DNA of 56,462 nucleotides, from the NCBI GenBank assembly GCA_029007435.1, contig JAQXHU010000041.1, positions 1 to 56,462 of the forward strand, written 5' to 3'. Origin of the DNA: Bacteroidales bacterium (GTDB taxonomy: Bacteria > Bacteroidota > Bacteroidia > Bacteroidales > UBA932). The notes under the pieces were generated by a model, which had not been told where the DNA came from, made no database searches, and saw nothing but the letters and a program-made list of their open reading frames with translations. Both the position numbers and the translations under genes were made by a program. How positions within the stretch are numbered: position 1 is the first letter of the stretch; each line of letters begins with the position of its first letter. Positions 41,399-49,825 of the stretch are shown here, one piece after another.

Positions 41399-44395
41399 TT
41401 ATTTCACCCGGATGCTGACGGACTTGCCGCCCGCCATAATGCGGTATTCGCCCGGCTCGACGAACCTCTTTCCTTCTGAAGTGATGAATGACAGATCCCT
41501 GGCAGGCTCCACTTCGAACTTGTAAGTTACTGTTTCCCCGGCTTTTATGAGCTGCTTCGAGAAATGCCTGAGTTCTTTCTCAGGACGGGTCACAACCGAG
41601 CACCAAGGGTCGCTTATGAACCAGTGTACAGTCTCAAGACCGTCCCTGCTGCCCGTGTTGGTGACATCCACTTCCACGGTGAACTTCTCGTCAGCGCCGA
41701 TTTCAGTGGCTGATGTCCTGAGTTCGCTGTAGGAATACTCCGTGTAGCTGAGTCCGTGGCCGAACCAGTAGAGCGGCTCGCTTGTAATGTCTTTGTAAAG
41801 CCCCTGGTCTCCTCGCCTTGCCGATTTCCTCCGGTCATAATAGATTGGAATCTGTCCGCCTGAATACGGGAAAGTGATTGACAGCCTGCCGGAAGGGTTG
41901 ATTCTTCCGCTGATGATGCCGGCCAATGCCGATGCTCCGTTGGTGCCCGGCTGCCAGGTCTCTATTATGGCGTCAGCCTCTTTCTCCAGACGCCAGAGCT
42001 CCAATGGGCGTCCGTTGGTCAATGTGATGATGACAGGCTTGCCGGTCCGTTTTACAGCGGCGGCGAGAGCTTCCTGTCCTGCTGGCAGGGCTATGGACGT
42101 GCGGGAAGTGTTCTCTCCGCTCCAGTTCAGCATCTCCCCGAGACAGAGCACCACTGCATCGCTCCATTCCGCAAGCGAGACGGCTTCGCTGAACCCCGTG
42201 GTATCTTTAGCCCTCACATCGCATCCTTTCGCATATCTGACTTCGGCGCGGCCTTTGAACTCCCGCTCGATGCCGTTCAGGAAAATGTCAATGTCTTCCG
42301 GCTGGCTGTGGGCTTTCCAGTTGCCCATCAGGTCCCAGCTGTTCTGTGCCAAAGGTCCTATCACAGCAATCTTCGATACGTTTTCCAGAGGAAGTGTATT
42401 GTTCTCATTCTTGAGCAGTACCATTGACTCTGCGGCGAGCTGGCCGGCAACTTCAAGTGATTCCGGAAGCAGCAGGCGTGCCGATTTGTCAACCTCAGCT
42501 GTGTATGGGTTCTCGAAAAGCCCGAGACGGAATTTCACACGGAGCACTCTCCTGACGGCCTCGTCCACCACGGATATGGATAGTTTGCCGCTTCCCACCA
42601 GACCTTCAAGATACTTGTCATAGCTGTGTGACATCATATCCATATCCACGCCCGCCTCAAGAGCGGTTTTGCCGGCTTCTTCAAGAGTGGCGCAATATCC
42701 CTGGTTAATAAGCTGCTGCACAGCTCCCCAGTCGGAAACCACCAGCCCGTCGAATCCCCATTTCTCACGGAGAATCTCAGTCAGGGTGTATCTGTTGGCG
42801 GAAGCCGGTGTGCCGCTGATGTCATTGAAAGCGCTCATGACAGTCTGTGCTCCGGCCCTGATTCCCCGTTCGTAAGGATAAAGGTACGTGTCCCAGAGAG
42901 TCTGCCTTGAAATCTCGGTATAGACATAGTCCCTTCCGGCCTCGGATGCTCCGTAGCCCACATAATGCTTCAGGCAGGAAGCCACTGTGCTGTCCGAAGT
43001 CAGGTCGGTACCCTGGTAGCCTCTTACTGACGCCTCCGCGAATACGCCGTTGGTGTACGGGTCCTCTCCATAACCTTCGGCCACACGTCCCCATCTCGGG
43101 TCTCTCGCCACGTCAATCATAGGGGAGAATGTCCAGTCGATTCCTGAACGCCTTGCCTCCATAGCGGCCATTGAACAGGCCTTTTCAACGAGTTCGGGAT
43201 TCCACGAGCAGGCCTGTCCCAGGGAAATCTGGTAAAGGGTCCTGAACCCGTGTATGACATCGAATCCGTAAATCAGCGGAATGCCCAGTCTTGTATGCTC
43301 TACCGCTTTTTTCTGCAATGCATTGCGAAGCTGGGGGTCTTCCTCGAAATATATCACTGAGCCTGTTTCGCCGGGTACATCCTTGATGGCCTCGCCTATA
43401 TTGTTTACATTGGTGTTCCTGCCTAATGTGTACTGGTTCAGTTGCATAACTTTTTCGTGCAGAGTCATCCTTGAAAGCAGGTCCTCCACTCTATCGCTCT
43501 CCGGAACCGCCGGGTCCAGATAAGCCGGCCGTGCGGTGTATTCGCCTTTCATAGGAGTCACCTCCCAAGGATTCCTGACTGCATTGTGAGCGGCCTCGCG
43601 GCAGACCTTGGCTGTCTTCTCGTCTATTGCCGGAGGATAGTACGGATTCTTCCTGACGTCTTTCTTGGAAATGGCCTCGAACCAGGCGCAGGCTGCGGTA
43701 TAACGGCCGAAGGTCAGGTCAAGATGGTACCCGTCGCGGTTGAACCGGTCACCGAGGTATGAAGTGCGTCCGTTCTGGATGGCAGTTCCGCTGGGAATCA
43801 GAATCTTGATTGACGGGTTGTCCTCAAGAGCCTGCCGGACAGCTGCGTTAATCATAGAATACATTTTCATCTGGTCCCTGTCGTATTTCGGGAAGGAGCC
43901 GTGGTCTGAATCCTGCGAATATGCCCACGTCTGGTGGAACATATATACCGGCTTGTGGCTCAATGTTTTGTCGATGTATGCAATGAGATCTTTAAGGTAC
44001 GGCTCGTATGTCTCGTAGAGGCCTGAAATGCCGCTGGACTGCTGGAATGATACATAGTCCCATTTCTCGTCGAGCAGGCCTTTCTCCAAAGACACTCCCT
44101 TGGTTTCGGTCCGTACGCCGTCCACCACTTTCCGGTAGGAATATGCGTCTTTTCCGCTTACGGAATTGTTGTAATGCTTCTCAAGAGGGCATCCCGGGAT
44201 GTAGAGGTTGCCGATGATGACGTCGATGCCTTCCGCATTGAACAGTTCCCACAGATTCTGCTCAACGGCGTCGTGCGAGAAACTGTTTCCGATGGCCAGT
44301 ATCTTCAGGGTCTTTCCCTGATTTCCGGCAGTGACACTCACCGCGATGAGGGCGGCAGCGACGGATGTGATGATGAATCTGAACAGATGTCTCAT
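41399..44395 (-). CDS. Fused SGNH/DUF4886 hydrolase and GH3 glycosidase
   Basis: This 998-aa exported protein (signal peptide 1-23) joins two enzymes. Residues 28-270 form a DUF4886 SGNH-hydrolase-like domain: block I LAIGNSFSHD with Ser38 and the C-terminal DGYHLD with D221 and H224, the expected esterase triad. Residues 295-998 form a complete GH3: RDPRWGRVAEGYGEDP, KHYVGYG, nucleophile D555 in LVVSDWGA, acid/base candidate E761 in SGENTSRTS, then the C-terminal sandwich and fibronectin-like domain. The gene reads through as one frame with no sign of a frameshift. It is the last enzyme gene of locus 2, and its joint role might be deacylation followed by beta-glucoside or xyloside cleavage. 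Confidence 0.93.
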   Translation of the reverse strand: MRHLFRFIITSVAAALIAVSVTAGNQGKTLKILAIGNSFSHDAVEQNLWELFNAEGIDVIIGNLYIPGCPLEKHYNNSVSGKDAYSYRKVVDGVRTETKGVSLEKGLLDEKWDYVSFQQSSGISGLYETYEPYLKDLIAYIDKTLSHKPVYMFHQTWAYSQDSDHGSFPKYDRDQMKMYSMINAAVRQALEDNPSIKILIPSGTAIQNGRTSYLGDRFNRDGYHLDLTFGRYTAACAWFEAISKKDVRKNPYYPPAIDEKTAKVCREAAHNAVRNPWEVTPMKGEYTARPAYLDPAVPESDRVEDLLSRMTLHEKVMQLNQYTLGRNTNVNNIGEAIKDVPGETGSVIYFEEDPQLRNALQKKAVEHTRLGIPLIYGFDVIHGFRTLYQISLGQACSWNPELVEKACSMAAMEARRSGIDWTFSPMIDVARDPRWGRVAEGYGEDPYTNGVFAEASVRGYQGTDLTSDSTVASCLKHYVGYGASEAGRDYVYTEISRQTLWDTYLYPYERGIRAGAQTVMSAFNDISGTPASANRYTLTEILREKWGFDGLVVSDWGAVQQLINQGYCATLEEAGKTALEAGVDMDMMSHSYDKYLEGLVGSGKLSISVVDEAVRRVLRVKFRLGLFENPYTAEVDKSARLLLPESLEVAGQLAAESMVLLKNENNTLPLENVSKIAVIGPLAQNSWDLMGNWKAHSQPEDIDIFLNGIEREFKGRAEVRYAKGCDVRAKDTTGFSEAVSLAEWSDAVVLCLGEMLNWSGENTSRTSIALPAGQEALAAAVKRTGKPVIITLTNGRPLELWRLEKEADAIIETWQPGTNGASALAGIISGRINPSGRLSITFPYSGGQIPIYYDRRKSARRGDQGLYKDITSEPLYWFGHGLSYTEYSYSELRTSATEIGADEKFTVEVDVTNTGSRDGLETVHWFISDPWCSVVTRPEKELRHFSKQLIKAGETVTYKFEVEPARDLSFITSEGKRFVEPGEYRIMAGGKSVSIRVK

Positions 44396-44407
44396 AATTA
44401 TGCGATT

Positions 44408-46153
44408 TTATTTTTTCTCATTGTAATAGTCGTGGATGATGTACCAGGCCTTTTTGCGTTCCCCATTCTCGGAAAGCAGTCCTTTCCGGTTGAAGAAATC
44501 CTGATTTGCAGGGTGTTGCCTGTACGGACTCCGGAAGTCATACAATATCCACGGAGAAATCCCTGCAAGATTGTCAATATTCCTGAACATTGCAAGATTT
44601 TTCTTGAAAAGTTCAGCTTGGTAATCCTCGCTCCAGGACGATGCAGTGTCGGCATTTCCATATCTGCCATATTTTGCCTCGCAGCCGAATTCGCTGATTA
44701 TTAGAGGTTTGCCAGGAAATACGTTCCACCGGAGGTTTTCCGGGTCGTCCGGCCACGGGGCGTACCAGCCCATATACTTGTTGATTCCTATCACGTCCAG
44801 CAGGGAAGCGAAACTGTCCTTCATCTGGAACTCGCCGGCCTCCTTGATATAATAAGCCACGTCAAATGCGGAAGTGAACAGGCGGGAACTGTCAAGCTCC
44901 TTGCCGCGGGCGAGCAGCCTGGTCAGGAATGCGTCCCTGTCTTTGCCCGGCCTGGTCTCGTTTGAAATGCTCCAGAAACAGATGGCGCAGCGGTTCCGGT
45001 CTCTGGCAATCATCTCTGTAAGATATCTGTCAGCTTTCCCATAGGTCTCCCCGCTGGTGAAATCTATTCCCTGCCAGAGCGGGATTTCCTCCCATATCAT
45101 CAGCCCCATTCTTTCGGCCATCCTCACAATGTGCTCGTTCTGGGGATAATGTGCAAGCCTTATCATATTGCAGCCCAATGCCGCCGCCGCTTTCGTCAGT
45201 TCCTCTGCGTCTTTCTCGGACCAGGCCCTGCGGCTTTCCTTCGCGATTTCCTCGTGGAAAGATATGCATCTGAGGAATACGGGATTTCCGTTCAGGAGAA
45301 CTTTGGTGCCGTCCGTGACAATCTGCCGGAATCCTATCTCGTCTTCCACAGAATCCTCCCCGCTGGACAGCCTGACTGAATAGAGGACAGGCTGTCCCGG
45401 CGACCATAGTTTCAGCCCGGGCGCCTTGAATTCAGCCGATGCTTTGCCGTCAGCTCCGGTCAATGCGCTCTTCCTGATTCCCAATTCTGGAATCTCGATT
45501 GTGATTTTCCGTCCCGCTTCATTTGAGGAAAGCTGCACCTCGGCCTCCACGGTTTTTGAGGAATTGCCGGAAAGCCTTATGAACCAGGTGTCTATATACG
45601 TTTCAGGAAGGGAGATAAGCATTACCTCCCGGGTGATGCCGCCATAATTCCACCAGTCGAAAGACATAGCCGGGATGGCGCTTGCGAGCCTGTTGTTGTT
45701 GACCCTGACGGCGATGAAGTTGTCCCCGTCCCTTATTATGTCGGTGACGTCAGCCTGGAACGGAGTGAATGCGCCTTCGTGGGTGGCGACTTTCTGCCCG
45801 TTCAGATAGACATCACAGCGGCAGCTCACTCCTGCGAAATAGAGCAGCTTTCTGCGGCCTGGCTCCTTTTCTGTATTGAAATGTCTTGAATACCAGATGG
45901 TTCCTTCGTACCACCAAAGCTCCGGGCGCTGATGGTTCCAGTCTCCCGGAACATCGAGTTTCATCGCTCCGTCCCAGGAAAATTCGATGAAATCGGTTTT
46001 GCCCTCCGGCTTTTTGTCGATATAGATGCCTTTGCCGGTTCCGGTCTCATATTGGTCAATGATAGCTGACCACTGCCCGTCAAGTAACTGGACATCCCTG
46101 TTGTATGGTGCGGTGATCAGCGAAAGTGATGTGAGTATAGCTGTCAAAAACAT
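44408..46153 (-). CDS. GH2 glycosidase with beta-glucuronidase signature
   Basis: The 581-aa GH2 enzyme has a short hydrophobic leader, a jelly-roll sugar-binding domain (about 20-185), an Ig-like domain (about 190-280) and a barrel (about 285-581). Acid/base E399 lies in WSISNETRPG and nucleophile E488 in IISEFGCEA. The C-terminal N-x-K motif (NRK, about 555-557, in FFNRKGLLS) is the feature that in E. coli GusA contacts the glucuronate carboxylate, and INKYMGWY near 458 matches the GusA block NRYYGWY. Beta-glucuronidase is therefore the best call, though not proven. The ATG at 46153 is chosen over a TTG 9 bp upstream. It lies 26 bp after the GH36-like gene. Confidence 0.9.
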   Translation of the reverse strand: MFLTAILTSLSLITAPYNRDVQLLDGQWSAIIDQYETGTGKGIYIDKKPEGKTDFIEFSWDGAMKLDVPGDWNHQRPELWWYEGTIWYSRHFNTEKEPGRRKLLYFAGVSCRCDVYLNGQKVATHEGAFTPFQADVTDIIRDGDNFIAVRVNNNRLASAIPAMSFDWWNYGGITREVMLISLPETYIDTWFIRLSGNSSKTVEAEVQLSSNEAGRKITIEIPELGIRKSALTGADGKASAEFKAPGLKLWSPGQPVLYSVRLSSGEDSVEDEIGFRQIVTDGTKVLLNGNPVFLRCISFHEEIAKESRRAWSEKDAEELTKAAAALGCNMIRLAHYPQNEHIVRMAERMGLMIWEEIPLWQGIDFTSGETYGKADRYLTEMIARDRNRCAICFWSISNETRPGKDRDAFLTRLLARGKELDSSRLFTSAFDVAYYIKEAGEFQMKDSFASLLDVIGINKYMGWYAPWPDDPENLRWNVFPGKPLIISEFGCEAKYGRYGNADTASSWSEDYQAELFKKNLAMFRNIDNLAGISPWILYDFRSPYRQHPANQDFFNRKGLLSENGERKKAWYIIHDYYNEKK

Positions 46154-46179
46154 TGGAATCAATATTTTACGATTCTGTA

Positions 46180-48294
46180 TTAACGTTGCCTGATGCTGTA
46201 GCGGTACATTGCGAATGAATCAGGGGAGTCCAGCCTGAAAACCACTCTGCCGTTTTCCCCGGTCATTGTCCTGAAATTTCGCCCGTCTCCGAGAATTTTC
46301 GTGAAGAGGACTTTGGAGTTTTCCGGCAGCCAGGTTCTGATACCGGCAGAGACACGATCATTCCTCTCCCTGTAAACAATGATGAATCCTGTTTCTCCGT
46401 CAGGAGAGATGGACTGGAAACCTGTCCAGGAACGTCCTGACGGTTCTTCCCCGACAGGCAGGATGATTCCTTCGTGGAACTCCGCTGCGACTTCTTTGTA
46501 TTGTCTTATCAATGAGGCGGTTCCGTATGCCTCTTCAGGCAGGTTCGAGGCTTCCATCCAGGCTAACGGCTGCCCGGCCATTGCTGTTGCGAAAACGTAG
46601 TCGAAAGAATATCCGGCCGGAGCGAACGGGTCTCCTTTGTATTTGTCCGTGTTTCTCCATTTGTTGAGGAACTCCACCTGAATCCGTTCCGCTGGTACAT
46701 ACCGGCTCAATTGCCAGATGTTTCTCAGAGTCCAGTAAGGGTAATAGTTCCTCCAGTCGGTATATCTGTTTTCCAGGAAAATGTTGCCGTACTCGTTCAG
46801 CATATTGTAGCCGCCGCGGCGGCCGGCTGTGACATCCACATTGAATACCACCTCATTGCCGGTCTCTTCAAGCACTTTGTCAAAAAACTTCCTGAGATTC
46901 TCCTCGGCCCGTTTGTTGGGAATGGACAGCCCGTCAATTTTGAAGACCCTTATGCCGTAATCCCGGTATAACCTGATTACTGCTCCGGCGTCTTTCTCCC
47001 AGTCCTCGAAATCGTTCTGGATGCTCGGATTGAACCACAGGCCAAGCTTTATTCCGAGCTCTTCAGCCTTGTCCACCACAGGTTTCAGTCCATCCGGGTA
47101 TTTGTCCAGGGCCGGAGTCCAGTAGAGAGGGTTCTCCCAGATGTTTCTGAAGGAGCCCCTGGCGACCGCAGAGTTCGGGCTCTTGCCTTCCTGCCAGCCG
47201 TCATCTATCTGGAAATGAGTCACTCCGAGCCTTGCTGCCTTTTCGAGCTCGGCAATGCAGAACTGCTCGTTCACCTTGGAGTCCTGGCTTCTGTCTCCCC
47301 AGGTGTTCATCATTATCATCTCGTCCCTGTCCGGATGATGCTCCCTGATGTGTTTCTGGTAATTCCGCAATGCCTTCAGCGCAGCCAATTCCCCTTGCCC
47401 GTAAACACCTGTGACACAGGAATAAAGCCTTATCATTCCATTCTGTTTCAAGTCTTCTTCCATCGCTCCGGTCCCTGTGACTGTGAATGTCCCGGACTCA
47501 CATACGAAGTCGCTTCCGCCGTAGCCGACCTGGGCACCTGGACAAGGTGCCTCTTTGAGGATGAAAAACCCGTTTCCGTCACGGGAATCCCTGGCAAACA
47601 GCAGGTTGCCGCGGTAGCCGGTTTTCCGGTAGGGGATGAAATTCCGTTCTGCCACAAGATTGTTGTTCCAGTCTGTGACATCCGAGAATTCCACCGTCCG
47701 TGTCTGCCAGTGCAGTCCGTCAAATGAAAATGTCTCAAGACGGCTTCCGGTCCTGCCTGCCTGTTTCATATCCGCTGTTGACTCAATGTTTTTTCTGTCA
47801 GCCGCATTGCTGTGTGCTGAAATTTCTTCCGCAGCAGCTCCCTGGACATAATTGTCGCAGGCTATTGCCGGACATCCATCGTAAATCCGGAACACACGCC
47901 TGAACTCTGTCCCGTCCACAGTGCAGGTGACAGTGGCCTCAAGACGTCCAGGACGGATACCGTCAGATTGGACAGTCTCCAGTTCGAGCCTGCCGTTCTC
48001 TCCCGGACCGTTGCCGGTACCGATTGAGATGGAGGCGTCCCTGGAGATGTTCTGGAATACTCTGCCGGTAGTCCTGTCGGTGATGGCGGCGTTCACAAGA
48101 TTGCCTCCGTTCCATAAGAAAGTACGCTCTATCAATGAATTGCCGATACGCAGAGTGTCACCTGACAACTCTGCGTATTTACTGTTTTCTTTCTTGACAG
48201 GATTTCCGTCCAATGTAATGTCATTGCTGCGGCAAGCGCTTGCCAAGGCTGCCAATATCAGCGCCGGGGCTGCGGAAAGAAATCTTAAAAACAT
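46180..48294 (-). CDS. GH36-like (clan GH-D) alpha-galactosidase-type lipoprotein
   Basis: The 704-aa protein has a possible lipoprotein signal (LASAC, Cys21), an N-terminal beta-sandwich (about 25-300) and a clan GH-D barrel (about 320-620). FQIDDGWQEG (362-371), GIKLGLWFNPS and the nucleophile block VFKIDGLS with D454 follow the GH36 pattern. The usual GH36 acid block is altered: the place is occupied by NVDVTAGRRGG, and WFNPS replaces the common WxEPE. It may therefore be a distant GH36 or an unnamed GH-D subgroup; alpha-galactosidase is a working call only. It follows the first DUF4832 gene by 6 bp. Confidence 0.8.
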   Translation of the reverse strand: MFLRFLSAAPALILAALASACRSNDITLDGNPVKKENSKYAELSGDTLRIGNSLIERTFLWNGGNLVNAAITDRTTGRVFQNISRDASISIGTGNGPGENGRLELETVQSDGIRPGRLEATVTCTVDGTEFRRVFRIYDGCPAIACDNYVQGAAAEEISAHSNAADRKNIESTADMKQAGRTGSRLETFSFDGLHWQTRTVEFSDVTDWNNNLVAERNFIPYRKTGYRGNLLFARDSRDGNGFFILKEAPCPGAQVGYGGSDFVCESGTFTVTGTGAMEEDLKQNGMIRLYSCVTGVYGQGELAALKALRNYQKHIREHHPDRDEMIMMNTWGDRSQDSKVNEQFCIAELEKAARLGVTHFQIDDGWQEGKSPNSAVARGSFRNIWENPLYWTPALDKYPDGLKPVVDKAEELGIKLGLWFNPSIQNDFEDWEKDAGAVIRLYRDYGIRVFKIDGLSIPNKRAEENLRKFFDKVLEETGNEVVFNVDVTAGRRGGYNMLNEYGNIFLENRYTDWRNYYPYWTLRNIWQLSRYVPAERIQVEFLNKWRNTDKYKGDPFAPAGYSFDYVFATAMAGQPLAWMEASNLPEEAYGTASLIRQYKEVAAEFHEGIILPVGEEPSGRSWTGFQSISPDGETGFIIVYRERNDRVSAGIRTWLPENSKVLFTKILGDGRNFRTMTGENGRVVFRLDSPDSFAMYRYSIRQR

Positions 48295-48300
48295 ATATAA

Positions 48301-49818
48301 TCAGTTTACAGTGAATGGCTTGATCACGGCCCAGCCGTTCCCTGCAATATCCGTTCCCGGAAGGGCAAGTTCAAGACCGGCAATGTTGTCCCGTGACGTG
48401 TCCACGATTCCGGCAGCCCATCGGTATGTCCCCGGGGCGAGACCTTCTGTGGAGATTTTTACTTTAGATGTGTAAGGACTGCCTTTCAGCCACTTGGAAG
48501 GGTCGGACTGTTCGTCCACAGCCAGCCTGACGGGATTGCCGTCCTCATCCAGCACAGCTGCCGCAACCTTGTATTTGTAATTCCATTGCGGAATGTTGTT
48601 CGGACAATATCCCCATCCGGAATTGTTCCATCTGGAAATCACAGTGGCCTTGGAGCCGGACTTCACTGATGACGGGGCGGCCGCCATATCAGGATAAAGA
48701 CGGTATCCGCCTTCGGCGATGAATCTCTTCACCAGATCGAAACTTGTTCCGAACCAGGAGCGTGTCTCGTCATTGATCCTGAAATCCATCATATTGACGT
48801 GACCTTCTGCGGATGCCTCGAACTCTCCGAGCCGCACATCCTCGCTGTGACCCTCACGATATTTTCCGCTTGGGTCCCTCCAGTATCTGTGGTGGGCCCC
48901 CGTAATCCATCCTCCCTCCATAACTATCGGCCTGCGGAAACGCCATCTTGCAGCGTATTCTTTCTCCCAGTCCTCATAATATCCGGTCATACCGAAAGCA
49001 TCGTGCCTGAGAGAATATCCTTTGTCAATGCAGGAGGCCAGCATCCCTTCTGTGTCCGGAGAGACTTCGCCATAGCTGTCCTGGTTAGGGTCTCCGAGCA
49101 CCCTGTGGTAGTGCACAAGTAGCGGAATCTTCGTGAAACACTCTGTGTACAGGGAGGTGATCCATTCGAACACAGGGATTTTATTTGCATTGTCCTTATA
49201 TACGACAGCATGTCCCTCTCCCCATTTGCCGAGACCGTACGCATCGATGAACTCCATTTTGTCAGGATCATTGAAATACGTGGCGAGCGCATGGATGAAC
49301 GCAGAGTATTTCTCCTGGAACACCGGGTCGTCAGCATAAGGGGTGAACACTTCTTTCTCTCCCAATCTGGAAGTGAAGCCTTCCGCTCCGGCGTCCCTGA
49401 CGTAAAGAGGAGTATTCTGCCCCTGGTCTCTTCCGTCCACCACGATTCTGAACGCCAGCCTCATATCCCTTGCGAGGCAGCTCTGGAGCAGTCTGTTGAG
49501 GCGGGAGTCCGGGTCGTCCCAGGCATAATGTCCTTCTTCGGGCTCCAGCGATGACCAGCTTGTCCTGATGTATGCGCAGACTGCATAGTCCGACACTCTC
49601 ACTTCCGTCCCCTCCGAAGTCGGCATATTGTCATAGCCGTACTGTTCCCAGAAATTCTCGTCGAAGGAACGTCCAAGATACATCACCCAGCCGCTCAGGG
49701 GATTCCTGAGCACTTTGACGGTGTCTTCCTGGAAATACACGGCCTCTTTTTCAATGGAGGCCGTGCATCCTCCTGCCAATAAGGCGATTGCAATAATGAA
49801 AATTCTAAATAACCTCAT
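48301..49818 (-). CDS. DUF4832 lipoprotein, putative glycosidase-like (second of a pair)
   Basis: The 505-aa lipoprotein (MRLFRIF start, lipobox LLAGGC) has a barrel-like N-terminal part (about 30-350) followed by the DUF4832 beta-sandwich (about 360-505). It aligns along its length with the neighbouring 49826-51394 protein: RTSWSSLEPEEGHYAWDDPDSR, FRIVVDGRDQGQNTPL, GLGKWGEGH, IVMEGGWITG and HVNMMDFR. The two conserved Glu residues, in KWGEGH and VMEGGW, sit on segments about 110 residues apart, as acid/base and nucleophile do in clan GH-A enzymes. The start at 49818 is the first ATG; a TTG 15 bp upstream would overlap the preceding gene. Function is unknown to me. Confidence 0.85.
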   Translation of the reverse strand: MRLFRIFIIAIALLAGGCTASIEKEAVYFQEDTVKVLRNPLSGWVMYLGRSFDENFWEQYGYDNMPTSEGTEVRVSDYAVCAYIRTSWSSLEPEEGHYAWDDPDSRLNRLLQSCLARDMRLAFRIVVDGRDQGQNTPLYVRDAGAEGFTSRLGEKEVFTPYADDPVFQEKYSAFIHALATYFNDPDKMEFIDAYGLGKWGEGHAVVYKDNANKIPVFEWITSLYTECFTKIPLLVHYHRVLGDPNQDSYGEVSPDTEGMLASCIDKGYSLRHDAFGMTGYYEDWEKEYAARWRFRRPIVMEGGWITGAHHRYWRDPSGKYREGHSEDVRLGEFEASAEGHVNMMDFRINDETRSWFGTSFDLVKRFIAEGGYRLYPDMAAAPSSVKSGSKATVISRWNNSGWGYCPNNIPQWNYKYKVAAAVLDEDGNPVRLAVDEQSDPSKWLKGSPYTSKVKISTEGLAPGTYRWAAGIVDTSRDNIAGLELALPGTDIAGNGWAVIKPFTVN

Positions 49819-49825
49819 AATATCC

